DNA of 64,000 nucleotides from Phycisphaerales bacterium (lineage in GTDB: Bacteria > Planctomycetota > Phycisphaerae > Phycisphaerales > UBA1924), in contig JAJDDJ010000013.1 of the NCBI GenBank assembly GCA_029260395.1, forward strand, positions 589,459-653,458, in the 5' to 3' direction. Shown here piece after piece: positions 8,684 through 17,665 of this stretch; the stretch's first letter is position 1; the number at the start of each line of letters is the position of its first letter. Below the pieces are notes generated by a model, which was given only the letters and a program-made list of their open reading frames with translations, had not been told where the DNA came from and did not search any database. The translations under genes and the position numbers were made by a program.

Positions 8684-9625
8684 TCACCGCCTCAGCACCA
8701 CCGCCGACTGGAAGCTGTAGGCATTGGGCACATCTTCCAGCACTTCCATCACCTGCGAACACACCTGATGGAAGTGGGCACGATCGAACACCGCGTGCTG
8801 CCACGGCTCGCGCCCGACGATGAGCCGCCGATACGCGCGGGTCCGCTGCTCGGGCGTGGTTGCCGCTGCCACCTCCCGGCTGAACTGCACATCGGGCCAT
8901 TCGGCCAGGTACCGCTCGATCGCTTCCCTTGGAACGTACGTCAGGTACGCCCGTCCGCCGGGCCGGAGCACGCGCGCAATCTCGCACACCCACGCCTCGG
9001 TCAGCTCGCCAAGGTGGCTGAACACCGAACCCGCGTAGAGCAGGTCAAACGAGCCATCGGCAAACGGCAGGTGCGGCGCGGTCGTCACCGATGCAAACCG
9101 CAGAGGCGGCGACAGGTGCCCCAGGCACCACGCAATGTGCACCTGCGAGATATCCACGCCCCACGCAGAACCCCGGAACGGCCCGCCACCGCGACCGCCC
9201 CCCTGCTCGCGCCCCGCGTTCGCATGGGCCGCGAAGCACCGGAGCATCGGCCCCGAGGCGCACCCGAGTTCGAGCACGCTGTGCTCGGGTTCGAGCGACC
9301 AGCCGGTGCGCGCGAGCGCCTCGTGCATCGTGCGCACGTGGGCTATGCCCGCATCGAGAAAAACCGCCTCGTCGTCCGCGTACTCCCACCAAAGCTCTTT
9401 GGGCGGCACGGCGAGACCGTCGGAGGCAAGCCGAGGAGAATCTTCGACCGCATCCATCAGATAGCTGTCGCGGTCGGGTTCGATCGGCAGCGTCTTGGCG
9501 GATAGGTGCGCGCCCCCCATCGTCTCGTGGCGGACCACCCACCGGATCATCGGCGCGAGCGAACGCTTGATGCGCGTGCGCACGAACGTTGGAACCAACC
9601 TAAACGCGCCGGGCCTGCGGTCCAT
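8684..9625 (-). CDS. class I SAM-dependent methyltransferase
   Basis: 313 residues from ATG 9625. The Rossmann-type SAM fold shows motif I VLELGCASGPMLRCF, then GVDISQVHIAWC, then LPFADGSFDLLYAGSVFSHL (motif for the acidic loop and strand 4) and ARVLRPGGRAYLTYV. The first 100 residues are a helical extension. Longer in-frame starts would run into the end of the LptD-like gene, whose stop is 46 bp upstream, so they are rejected. The substrate is unknown; the position behind an outer-membrane assembly gene allows a role in cell-envelope glycan or lipid modification, but this is a guess. Confidence 0.85.
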   Translation of the reverse strand: MDRRPGAFRLVPTFVRTRIKRSLAPMIRWVVRHETMGGAHLSAKTLPIEPDRDSYLMDAVEDSPRLASDGLAVPPKELWWEYADDEAVFLDAGIAHVRTMHEALARTGWSLEPEHSVLELGCASGPMLRCFAAHANAGREQGGGRGGGPFRGSAWGVDISQVHIAWCLGHLSPPLRFASVTTAPHLPFADGSFDLLYAGSVFSHLGELTEAWVCEIARVLRPGGRAYLTYVPREAIERYLAEWPDVQFSREVAAATTPEQRTRAYRRLIVGREPWQHAVFDRAHFHQVCSQVMEVLEDVPNAYSFQSAVVLRR

Positions 9626-9671
9626 CGCGGTCAGCCCTGCCTCTCCGGACCCACTTGTGGGCAAGCCGCGC

Positions 9672-12600
9672 TCACTGGCCCACGCTCCGGCTTCCCTCTT
9701 CCCCGCCAACACCCGAGAAGCCAAAGCCCCCGCCCGGAACGCCCTTGGGCGCGAGCGTGAACCCGAAGCTTGTGTCGCCCCGAACGCTGTCGTGGCGGAT
9801 CGAGCCACGCAGACTGACGTTGGGGAACGACCGTTCCACGCCCGCTGTAATCCGCTCGAAGTCGCCCTGCACGGTGTCGTAGTTCGCGGAGGTGAACGCC
9901 CGGTACTTGCTCGTCAGCGCGAACGAGGCGTTGGTTCCGAGCACCGTCGCGTCGATGGCCTCGACCCGGCGCACATCGAAGCTCGTGTAGAACTCCCCGC
10001 CGTGATCGAGCACCACGCCGCCCGTGATGTACGACGACTCGCGGTTGTCGATGTCGTGCACCAGTCGGCCCGCGAGCCCAACCGCCTCGCTCACCTGCCA
10101 CAGCGCTTCGATGTTGTAGAACTCGCCCGGGTTCGAGTACTCGGGGCGGTCCTCGAAGTACCGACCGATCGGGCTCTGCTCATCGACATCGTCCGAAGAC
10201 CACACCCACTCGGTGCGCAGCGTGAGCACGTCCACGCTCCGCCAACGCCCGGGCCCGCCCCGCTGCGTCTGCCATTTCTGATCAAGCCCGACCCGCAACA
10301 TCGTGCCCTCGACCAGCGACTCGACTTCCTCGTCGTAGACCGGCAGGTTGTCCTGCTCGATCGAAGTGCCCGCGTGCCACAGCGTGATGCCCGGCTCCAG
10401 CACGTGTCGAAGCCTGTGCAGATCGAGCGTTCGGCTCTCGATCCCGTCATCGGTTCGGCTGATGGTTGTCGAGAGACGCACGCCCGCAGCACCCCACAGA
10501 CGCGTGCGGTCTTCTTCGTCCGGGCTGTACCCGCTGAAGCTCGTGTCGTACGTCGTCATCCGGCCGACCACAAATGGCGTTACGTTGATCGCATCGTCTG
10601 CGCCAAAGTGCAACGGCATCGCTAGCTCGTGGCGTGTATCGAACCGCCAGATCTCTTTCTCGTTGAATCCTTCCGTCCGCAGTCGGTCGCCCACCGACAT
10701 CTCGGGCGTCACACCCAAGATGCTCATCGACTGGAACGTCCGCTCCATGCCGCGCTCGGATGCGCGTACATCGTCGAAGTTCAATCCGAGCATGCCCCCG
10801 CGCACCTCAGCGTTGTACGTCAGAAGGCCGGGCGCAAAGTCTCGCAGCGGGTCGGCGGTCAGCCGGGTGAACCGGATCTCGGGCAGCCGATCAACCGTGT
10901 AGCCCCGGCTCTGCAACAGGTACTCGTTCGTCAGAAAGTCATCGAAGCTGTTCGCCAGTTCCACCTCAAACAGCGTCTGCTCACCCCGCCGGGTCAGGAC
11001 ACCCCGCGTGGTCAGCTCGCGCCGATCGCGGAACTCCTCATCGAAGACCGACTCCAGCAGCCTCGGGTCGCTGACGTGCGCGCCCTCAAGCCGGAGCGTC
11101 CAGTTGTTATCGATATCCCACCGGTTCTCGGCGATCACCGTGCCCCGCAGCTCGCCGCCGACATCGACCTCTTCGCCCGTGCGCAGATCGTCCACCCCGT
11201 CGTCGTTCGGCAAAATGTACCCGAACACGTTGCCCTCGAACGTCGGCCGCTTCCACTTCGCAAACGTGCCGAGCCCGAGGCCCCGCTTCTCGTACACGTC
11301 CACCAGCAGTTCCGTTTCCACCCCGGTAGGCGGCTCGATGCCCGCCAACACCCAAGCATCCCAAGCCGTCTTTACCGCGAAGCCCTCCGTGCTGCTCGAA
11401 TCAAACCCGAGCCCCCGAAGCGGCACCCGCTCGGGATCGCCCACCCAGCGCGGGAACCAAAGCACGGGCACTGAACCTGCTTCGAGTGTCAGGTTGCGCG
11501 CATCAACCCGGTTGCCCGTCACGATGTCGTCGCCCACTTGCCGCTGGTATTGCTCGATCGTCACCTCGCGCGAACCGATCGCAAAGTGCGGCCTCGCAAA
11601 GCTCGTGTTGGCAACCGTCGCGCGAGTCGCCACGAACTGCCGCTCGCCCTCTTTGCGGACCGTGTCGGCGCGCACATAGAGCGGCACTCCGCTTCGCGGG
11701 TCGCGTGTGCTCATCGCGGCATCGAGCACCATCGCCCGGTCCGCCGCCACGTCGTAGTACAGCCGGCTGCCGCGTTGCGTCGAGCGGTCATCCTGCATCA
11801 CCGCTTCGCCTTCGAGGTAGATGCCGACCACGTCCTCACGCGATACCCGACCGAGTTCAGCGAGCGTGCCCGGCGTCAGAAACACCACCGCGCGCTGGGC
11901 CGTCATCGTCAGGCCCTGCTGCTCGCGGTTCTTGCTGAGTTCCATCCCAACCCCGCCGCTCATCAGGATCGTTCGCTCGCTCGTTTCGTTCTGGCTACCG
12001 ACGACCGCGATGTCCTCCGCCGAGAACGTCAGCACACCCGCTTTGCCCAGATCGCCCTGGCCGGGCAGCAGGATCGTGCCAAGATCTGAACGCGACTCAG
12101 GCAGCACCCGGCCGCGCGAAGCTTCCGCATCGCGCAATCTCGCGCCCGGCACTGCCGCGCTGTCAGGACTAGCTGGCGGCCATTTCGCTGTGCGCGCAGG
12201 TATCGTCGCCGAACGCGGCTCCATGGCGGGCACAACTCCGGGTGCTGGCGCACCGGCCGATCGGCCATCGGTCGGTGCCATCTCCGCTGGTCGAGGGGTA
12301 GCGGGCGTCGTCGCACCACTCGTAGCGGCCGACTCGCCCTCGCGGCCTTGGCGACTCGGCTCGTCGGCGCTCGCTACGGGCCCATCCGCTGGCCTGCGCT
12401 CGCTGCTATCGCTCACAACCGCTCCTGGCGGCGGCGTGGGCCTGCGAGCGGTTACCCGCCTCGGGGGTGCGGTCGGCGTTTGCTCATCCGCAGCGCCCTC
12501 TGGCTCGCCAGCATCCTCGACTGCTAGCTCCACCTTCGGAAGCGGGTCGGGCCACCGCGCGGGCACTCGGTTCGATCGGCTGAACGCGCGCCTGCCCCGC

Positions 12601-13169
12601 GTCGGTGCTTCAGTGATCTTGGGCTCGTAGTACGACCTCAGCGCCTCATCCGCTCGCGCGACGAGTTCGGTCAATCCCTTGTCAGTCGATGGCCCCTCAC
12701 CGCGCTCGCGCACCGCGCCCGCGACCAGCCGAACCGGGCCGCGCACCACGCCGCTGATCGTCAGCTCTTCGGCGGACGAGCTTGGCGGGCCCTGCCGTGC
12801 GCCGACGCTCTCTAGATGCGCGAAGACCTGCTTGGCATCCTCACCCGGCACCGTCCGGATCCAGAGAACGGCCCGCTCGGCTTCGAACGAGCTGCCACCG
12901 ATCTCAAGCTGCACCGCATGGTCAAGCACCACCCGCTGCACGAGGCCAGCAGCTGTCTGCTCGGTCCACACCGTCGCCACGTCCGCCGCCATGCCCAGCC
13001 CGCCAGCCACCGCCTGCGAGGGCAGCCGCTCGGCGGCGAACCGCGCAAGCGGGTCCGCAACGGGCGCACGCTGGGCCCATGCCCCGGGCAGCCCGATGCA
13101 CATGCCCGCGACCGCTGCGATCACGCTGGTCCAACCTGCCGAGTCCTCTCGGGCCAACATCGTCTCCAT
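9672..13169 (-). CDS. LptD-like outer-membrane LPS transport protein
   Basis: 1165 residues, longer than the roughly 780 of proteobacterial LptD. A signal peptide (SVIAAVAGMCIGLPGAWAQ) is followed by a Pro/Ala-rich stretch of about 200 residues (about 190-390), then an OstA/LptA-like beta-jellyroll (TMTAQRAVVFLTPG, IYLEGEAVMQD, RGSRLYYDVAADRAMVLDA). The motif VPVLWFPRWVGD is the counterpart of the PVFY-P segment that joins the jellyroll to the LptD barrel, and the C-terminal half is beta-rich. ATG 13160 is a close alternative start with GGAG just ahead. LptD inserts lipopolysaccharide-like lipids into the outer leaflet; finding it here implies an outer membrane of that type. The large disordered insert is unusual. 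Confidence 0.75.
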   Translation of the reverse strand: METMLAREDSAGWTSVIAAVAGMCIGLPGAWAQRAPVADPLARFAAERLPSQAVAGGLGMAADVATVWTEQTAAGLVQRVVLDHAVQLEIGGSSFEAERAVLWIRTVPGEDAKQVFAHLESVGARQGPPSSSAEELTISGVVRGPVRLVAGAVRERGEGPSTDKGLTELVARADEALRSYYEPKITEAPTRGRRAFSRSNRVPARWPDPLPKVELAVEDAGEPEGAADEQTPTAPPRRVTARRPTPPPGAVVSDSSERRPADGPVASADEPSRQGREGESAATSGATTPATPRPAEMAPTDGRSAGAPAPGVVPAMEPRSATIPARTAKWPPASPDSAAVPGARLRDAEASRGRVLPESRSDLGTILLPGQGDLGKAGVLTFSAEDIAVVGSQNETSERTILMSGGVGMELSKNREQQGLTMTAQRAVVFLTPGTLAELGRVSREDVVGIYLEGEAVMQDDRSTQRGSRLYYDVAADRAMVLDAAMSTRDPRSGVPLYVRADTVRKEGERQFVATRATVANTSFARPHFAIGSREVTIEQYQRQVGDDIVTGNRVDARNLTLEAGSVPVLWFPRWVGDPERVPLRGLGFDSSSTEGFAVKTAWDAWVLAGIEPPTGVETELLVDVYEKRGLGLGTFAKWKRPTFEGNVFGYILPNDDGVDDLRTGEEVDVGGELRGTVIAENRWDIDNNWTLRLEGAHVSDPRLLESVFDEEFRDRRELTTRGVLTRRGEQTLFEVELANSFDDFLTNEYLLQSRGYTVDRLPEIRFTRLTADPLRDFAPGLLTYNAEVRGGMLGLNFDDVRASERGMERTFQSMSILGVTPEMSVGDRLRTEGFNEKEIWRFDTRHELAMPLHFGADDAINVTPFVVGRMTTYDTSFSGYSPDEEDRTRLWGAAGVRLSTTISRTDDGIESRTLDLHRLRHVLEPGITLWHAGTSIEQDNLPVYDEEVESLVEGTMLRVGLDQKWQTQRGGPGRWRSVDVLTLRTEWVWSSDDVDEQSPIGRYFEDRPEYSNPGEFYNIEALWQVSEAVGLAGRLVHDIDNRESSYITGGVVLDHGGEFYTSFDVRRVEAIDATVLGTNASFALTSKYRAFTSANYDTVQGDFERITAGVERSFPNVSLRGSIRHDSVRGDTSFGFTLAPKGVPGGGFGFSGVGGEEGSRSVGQ

Positions 13170-13365
13170 AGAGGTTTAGCCAGTCGCTGATCGGGCTCCG
13201 GTGCCCGCTGCTCTGGCCTCGCCTGAGGCGAGTGGAGACTAACCACCTGGACCCCCAGCCGCCACCGGGCCGGCCCGATTCAGCCCGTCTTCTGCGCGCA
13301 CAAGAACAGCCCAAGCACTCGCCCGAGCCGTTGAGCTGGTGGCTATTCGACTTATGAGCCGCGGC

Positions 13366-13950
13366 TCAACGCCGGCGTCGGCAGGCCATTACGCCCATCG
13401 AGCCGAGCACCGCGGCGGTCCCGGGAGCGGGAACTCGCATGGTGAACGTGTAGGTCTCGCTGTCGCCGTGGATCCCGTTGGAGTCACGGAGATGGAAACT
13501 CGCCGACCACAGACCCTGATAGGTGTAATCAGGGTGGGTCGTATCCAGGTGCCACCAGGGCCGCGTGAGAAAGCCGGTCCCGGAACTGCCTATGGCGAGC
13601 GATCCGCCCGGATCGTGCAGCCCGGTCATCGGGTCTTTGTCATCGCGGAGGAAGAGGGCATCGTCGAACCCATCGATAACAAGCTCGATCTTGCCACCCG
13701 GATCGAGCGTGTAGAGGTTCATCGGCGGGTTGTCTACTGGGAATTCCTCGAAGCCCAGGTCGCGGTCAGCGATGCCCGGCAGGCCGGGGATCGAGTCATT
13801 CAGGTGGTGGCTCATGCCCCAGAGAAAGTCGACGGTCAGATCGCCGTCAATCGTCTGACCGACCCGCCACCCATAGGGATGGGCGATCGCGGCCGAGGCC
13901 GCCATCAGAACGCTTGCCACCGACACCGCACGCACGCTTCGCATCTGCAT
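13366..13950 (-). CDS. exported protein with PEP-CTERM-like C-terminus
   Basis: 194 residues from ATG 13950, which has GGGAG 8 nt upstream. Signal peptide SVRAVSVASVLMAASAAIA is followed by a soluble domain of about 150 residues with no recognised family. The C-terminus is VPAPGTAAVLGSMGVMACRRRR: a short Pro motif, one membrane helix and an Arg cluster, the layout of PEP-CTERM-like sorting signals handled by exosortase. Sequence such as HDPGGSLAIGSSGTGFLTRPWW does not identify a function. It is likely a cell-surface or exported protein. Confidence 0.75.
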   Translation of the reverse strand: MQMRSVRAVSVASVLMAASAAIAHPYGWRVGQTIDGDLTVDFLWGMSHHLNDSIPGLPGIADRDLGFEEFPVDNPPMNLYTLDPGGKIELVIDGFDDALFLRDDKDPMTGLHDPGGSLAIGSSGTGFLTRPWWHLDTTHPDYTYQGLWSASFHLRDSNGIHGDSETYTFTMRVPAPGTAAVLGSMGVMACRRRR

Positions 13951-14106
13951 ACTGCCAGCTCCCTTTTGGCTCAAACCATGGTTTCCGAGCCAGTCTGCCA
14001 CAACGCCAGTCCCGATGCCAGCAAACGGGACCTTTTTGGGGGTATCCCCGTAACCGGGCTCTCGGGGTCCAGCAAGTCCCGATCGCTCGGGTTACACTCT
14101 CGCATC

Positions 14107-14457
14107 GTGAGCGCATCCAATTTTGTCAGTATGAGCGTAGTGGGCAGGGGCGTGGTCGCCCGTGTGCTCACCCCCAAGATTACCGAACGGGAGGCGGACA
14201 TCGTCTCGTCCGAGATCGGTGAGGCCGCCCAGGCCTCCGGTTGGCGGGTCGCCGTGGACATGACCGAGGTCGGGTTCTTGGCCTCGGCCGGGATTGGGGC
14301 TTTGGTCAACCTGCACCAGCAGGCCAAACAGAGCGGCGGCAAAATGGTCGTCTTTGGGCTCAACGACCAGCTCGCCCAAGTTCTCAAGATCTCCCGTCTC
14401 GACAAGCTCTTTCCGATCAAGCCCGACCTCGATTCGGCCAGCAAGCTCATCAAGTAG
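14107..14457 (+). CDS. STAS-domain anti-sigma factor antagonist family protein
   Basis: 116 residues covering one STAS domain. The core VAVDMTEVGFLASAGIGALVNLHQQAKQSGGKMVVFGLNDQLAQVLKISRLDKLFPI matches SpoIIAA/RsbV-type proteins; the Ser in LASAG sits at the position that is phosphorylated in the family. GTG 14107 is used as start; ATG 14131 would remove eight residues. No anti-sigma kinase or SpoIIE-type phosphatase is seen nearby, so its partner is elsewhere in the genome. Confidence 0.85.
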   Translation: MSASNFVSMSVVGRGVVARVLTPKITEREADIVSSEIGEAAQASGWRVAVDMTEVGFLASAGIGALVNLHQQAKQSGGKMVVFGLNDQLAQVLKISRLDKLFPIKPDLDSASKLIK

Positions 14458-14486
14458 CCGAGCATTCAGCCACTACGATCTATCCG

Positions 14487-15080
14487 ATGAGTGGCCAACC
14501 TCCAGCCCGACTCGCGGTCTTCGTCTCCGGCACGGGCCGAAGCTTGATGAATCTCGTCGACTGGGCGCCCGACCTGCCCGCGAGCGTCGAACTCGTCGTC
14601 GCTAATCGGCCATGCCTAGGTGAAGCACTCGCCCGCGAGCGTGGCATCAACACCCGCGTGATCCCGGGCGACTTGACCGAGACCGAACTGCTCGAACTCA
14701 AAACCGAGCACGCGATCGACGTGATCGTGCTGGCGGGCTATTTGCGCCGCGTAGCGGTGCCACTCTCGCTTGCGGGCCGAATCGTGAACATCCACCCAGC
14801 GCTGCTGCCGAAGTTCGGCGGGCCGGGCATGTACGGCTGGCGCGTCCATTCGGCGGTGCTCAAAGAGGCGCACGAGCAGGGCCTCGCCGAGTCCGGGTGC
14901 ACGGTACACCTGTGCGATGCGCACTATGACACCGGTCCGATCCTGCTCCAGCGAACATGCCCCGTCCTTTCCTCGGACACACCCGAGTCACTGGCTGCCA
15001 GGGTCTTCGAGCAGGAACTGATCGCCTACCCACAGGCCCTGCGCGCGCTTATCGAGTCCTTACGCCAGAGCAGTCCGTAA
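14487..15080 (+). CDS. purN: phosphoribosylglycinamide formyltransferase
   Basis: 197 residues. PurN transfers a formyl group from 10-formyl-THF to GAR in purine synthesis. Visible features are FVSGTGRSLMNLVD (substrate loop), VLAGYLR, the catalytic NIHPALLPKFGGPGMYG (Asn and His), and HYDTGPILLQ with the catalytic Asp. The length is normal for the family. ATG 14487 is chosen from alignment with the family N-terminus, 29 bp after the STAS gene. Confidence 0.9.
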   Translation: MSGQPPARLAVFVSGTGRSLMNLVDWAPDLPASVELVVANRPCLGEALARERGINTRVIPGDLTETELLELKTEHAIDVIVLAGYLRRVAVPLSLAGRIVNIHPALLPKFGGPGMYGWRVHSAVLKEAHEQGLAESGCTVHLCDAHYDTGPILLQRTCPVLSSDTPESLAARVFEQELIAYPQALRALIESLRQSSP

Positions 15081-15112
15081 GCTCGAGCGAGCGCACTCCC
15101 CTACCATCGCTC

Positions 15113-15445
15113 ATGGCCCCGCCCAAGAAAGCCCCATCGACCCCCGCCGTCCTTGAGACCGTCGAGCCGCTCGGCGAGCGCGTTCTGGTGCGCAAAGACG
15201 AGGACAAGAAACAGACCAAGAGCGGTATCCACCTGCCTGACAAGATCGAGATCCCGACGCTCACCGGTCGCATCGTGGCGGTGTCGGCACAGATCGCCGC
15301 CGACAGCGACTACCCGATCGAGCAGTACGACCGCGTGCTCTTTAACCCCAAGCACGCGATTCCAGTGGATTTTGAGGGCGACAACCGGCTGTTCGTCATC
15401 CCGGTCGAGGACGTGGTCGCGGTGATCCGCAAGGCCAAGGGCTAG
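15113..15445 (+). CDS. GroES-like co-chaperonin
   Basis: 110 residues. VEPLGERVLVRKDEDKKQTKSGIHLPDKIEIPTLTGRIVAV, then the strand EQYDRVLFNPKHAIPVDFEGDNRLFVIPVEDVVAVI follow the Cpn10 beta-barrel with its mobile loop (KKQTKSGIHLPD). It carries a 10-residue N-terminal extension. No groEL is next to it, so this may be an additional, stand-alone copy and not the main GroES. It starts 32 bp after purN. Confidence 0.85.
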   Translation: MAPPKKAPSTPAVLETVEPLGERVLVRKDEDKKQTKSGIHLPDKIEIPTLTGRIVAVSAQIAADSDYPIEQYDRVLFNPKHAIPVDFEGDNRLFVIPVEDVVAVIRKAKG

Positions 15446-15460
15446 CACTTCAGTCCAGCC

Positions 15461-16225
15461 CTAGTCCAGCACCGCTCCCTGCGCGCGGTAGACGCCCGCG
15501 AGTGCTGGCCGAGCGACCCTGCCGAGCTTGCTGGCCATCGCGCCGCTCCACGAGCCGTTTACCGCCTGCTCTGGCGCGCCTCGCTGGCGCAGGTACTCGC
15601 GGTAGCTGGTGTCGTACGCTTTAAGCTGCGCTTCGATCGTCGAGTCATCGGGGTAGGCGCCGTCGAATAGTACGCTTTCTAGAGGAAACCTAGGCCGGAG
15701 CGTTGGCGACTCGGCGGGCGTGCCCACGCACAGGCCGAAGACCGGGTACACGCCCGATGGCAGCCCGAGCACCTCGATCACCCGGCCCACATCGTTGCGA
15801 AGCCCGCCGATGTAGCAGGTACCGAGGCCCATTGCCTCAAACGCGAGCACAAGGTTCTGAGCGAACAACGCTGCGTCGATCACCGAGATCATGAACCCCT
15901 CAAGCTTCTGGTCGTAGGCACCGCCCGCCATCTCGCAGGCGATGCGATGGCGCCGGGCATCGCCGCAGATCACGAAAAACTCGGGCGCGATCGCCACCTT
16001 CTCTTGCGGCCCGGCCAACTCCGCGAGTTTGTCTCGATGGGCCGGGTTGCTCACCCGGATACAGCAGTATGCCTGCACCGATGAACTCGTCGCGGCGGCC
16101 TGGCCCGCTCGCACCGCCGCCTCAATGGCCTCGGGCGAAACCGGCTCATCGGTGAACGTGCGGATGCTCCGGTGCGCACGCATCAGGTCGATCGCGGGAT
16201 GCTCTGCCGATTCGGTCGATGTCAT
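15461..16225 (-). CDS. nitroreductase family FMN oxidoreductase (NfsA/FRP type)
   Basis: 254 residues. RAHRSIRTFTDEPVS at the N-terminus is the FMN-phosphate-binding motif, ATSSSVQAYCCIRV follows, and FAQNLVLAFEAMGLGTCYIGGLRN is the central helix of the family. The C-terminal YREYLRQRG tail is typical of NfsA/Frp, NADPH-dependent enzymes that reduce quinones, nitro groups or flavin. The natural substrate cannot be named. The gene is 9 bp downstream of the M24 peptidase on the same strand, so they may be cotranscribed. Confidence 0.88.
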   Translation of the reverse strand: MTSTESAEHPAIDLMRAHRSIRTFTDEPVSPEAIEAAVRAGQAAATSSSVQAYCCIRVSNPAHRDKLAELAGPQEKVAIAPEFFVICGDARRHRIACEMAGGAYDQKLEGFMISVIDAALFAQNLVLAFEAMGLGTCYIGGLRNDVGRVIEVLGLPSGVYPVFGLCVGTPAESPTLRPRFPLESVLFDGAYPDDSTIEAQLKAYDTSYREYLRQRGAPEQAVNGSWSGAMASKLGRVARPALAGVYRAQGAVLD

Positions 16226-16234
16226 GCCAGCAGG

Positions 16235-17410
16235 CTAGCGCCAGTCGAGCCCGTCGTGCAGCGTGTTGAGGTTCTCGCAGCCGGCCCCACCGATCACGAC
16301 CATGTCTTCAAGCCGAACGCCGCCAAGACCCGGGGCGTAGAGCCCCGGCTCGACCGTGACCACGTCACGAACGACCAACTCGGGGCCGCCGATATCGAGC
16401 AGCGGCAGTTCCTTGAGTTCGAGCCCGAGCCCGTGGCCCGTGCCGTGGGGCATGGAGCAGAACCCCGTCGGCGAGCGCGCCGAAAGGTCCGCATCGGGAG
16501 GCGGGCCCAGCGTGAACCCCGCATCGGTCAGTACCTGAACGGTCGCGCGGTGGACATCTTCGCCCGTCGCGCCCGCTCGGCATGCGGCGATGCCCGCCCG
16601 CTTGGCTTCGACGACGGCCATGTGCATCCGTGCGCACTCGGCGGGCACCTCGCCATGCGCGACGGTGCGCGTGCAGTCGCCGTGGTACCCACTCGCACGG
16701 TCGCGGGGGAAGATGTCCACGATCACCAGCTCACCCGTCCGCAGCTCGCCGGATCCTGCGTGGTGGCAGTCCGCGCCGATGGGTCCGCCCGCGACGATCG
16801 CGCCCTTGTGTTCGTAGCCATCCTCCGCGAGCCAACCGTCGATCATCGCCTTGAGCCGTTCGCTCGTGAGCGCCGAGCTTTCATGCATCAGCACGCCGCC
16901 TGCGACGGCGCTAGCGCGGGCGATGAGTCGGCAAGTGCGTTCGATGGCTCGCTCAGCGGCCTGTTGGGCTTTGCGCATGAGTTCGATCTCGCGGTCTGTC
17001 TTGCGCCGGCGGTCATCGACCCCTAGACCGAGATCAAGCACGACCGCGATGCCCGCGTCCTCCAGTGCGCGCACGAACACGAACGCGAGCGAACGGTCGG
17101 CGCGCACACTGGTGATGCCCTCCCGACGGAGGCACTCGGCGGCCGCCCGCGCAGCGCGGACCGCTCGGTCGCCGCTGAGCCCGCCAGAGGGCGCGAAGTC
17201 CTCATAGCAATAGACCGAGTCGACCGGGATCTCGGTGCGGGCACGCGGTAGCTCGACATCGCGAACGATTACGAGCGTTCGACCGGTCGGCAGCTCGACC
17301 CAGATCACGGGGTCGCCCGCAGCAAAGCGGGTACGGTGGTAGACCGCCATCGAGGTGTTGGGCACGCCAGCCAGGAGCACAGCGGGTTCGGGTTTGAGGG
17401 TCGGCATCAT
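16235..17410 (-). CDS. M24 family metallopeptidase (Xaa-Pro aminopeptidase-like)
   Basis: 391 residues. An N-terminal creatinase-like domain (to about 140) precedes the pita-bread catalytic domain, whose five metal ligands can all be placed: Asp232 (VDIFP), Asp245 (GDCTRT), His326 (GTGHGLG), Glu354 (VEPGLY) and Glu368 (RLED). Such enzymes remove an N-terminal residue ahead of proline or cleave related amides. The start is the first of two adjacent ATGs. Divergent from the region that drives the [2Fe-2S] protein at 17666. Confidence 0.88.
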   Translation of the reverse strand: MMPTLKPEPAVLLAGVPNTSMAVYHRTRFAAGDPVIWVELPTGRTLVIVRDVELPRARTEIPVDSVYCYEDFAPSGGLSGDRAVRAARAAAECLRREGITSVRADRSLAFVFVRALEDAGIAVVLDLGLGVDDRRRKTDREIELMRKAQQAAERAIERTCRLIARASAVAGGVLMHESSALTSERLKAMIDGWLAEDGYEHKGAIVAGGPIGADCHHAGSGELRTGELVIVDIFPRDRASGYHGDCTRTVAHGEVPAECARMHMAVVEAKRAGIAACRAGATGEDVHRATVQVLTDAGFTLGPPPDADLSARSPTGFCSMPHGTGHGLGLELKELPLLDIGGPELVVRDVVTVEPGLYAPGLGGVRLEDMVVIGGAGCENLNTLHDGLDWR

Positions 17411-17524
17411 GGGTTCCTTGGGGGCGTGTGCCCCACCCTACGCACGGATCAGCGGGCGGCGCATAGGGCCTTGGACCGAAAACAACCCTGATTAAGACCA
17501 ACGGGGGCGTTTCGCGGATCCTGC

Positions 17525-17555
17525 TTGCCTGCGCTGCCGGATATGATGCTATACT
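17525..17555 (+). promoter_or_regulatory. candidate promoter with extended -10
   Basis: TTGCCT (17525-17530) and TGC-TATACT (17547-17555) are separated by 19 nt. The spacing is long, but the TGn ahead of the -10 is the extended -10 that can compensate. Transcription would start near 17562 and enter the hairpin at 17580-17613 almost at once. Confidence 0.45.
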
Positions 17556-17579
17556 CGGTCAACAACCAGCCCCCCCCTA

Positions 17580-17620
17580 CGCCCCCAGAGCGCACCCCCC
17601 GCGCTCGGGGGCGGTTTTTA
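17580..17620 (+). terminator. strong intrinsic terminator or attenuator ahead of the [2Fe-2S] gene
   Basis: CGCCCCCAGAGCGC (17580-17593) pairs with GCGCTCGGGGGCG (17601-17613), a 13-bp stem with one bulged A and a 7-nt loop, followed by GTTTTTAT. No plus-strand gene lies upstream, so the only thing it can stop is transcription from the candidate promoter at 17525, giving an RNA of about 55-60 nt or acting as an attenuator for the gene at 17666. Confidence 0.7.
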
Positions 17621-17665
17621 TGGACTGCGGCTGTCAGAGACGGCCGGCAAGACTAAGGCGGCCCG

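Noticed and set aside
15436..15462. AGGGCT / AGCCCT inverted repeat between the GroES-like gene and the nitroreductase gene
   Set aside because: The stem is only 6 bp with a 13-nt loop and no T-tract, too weak to call a terminator.
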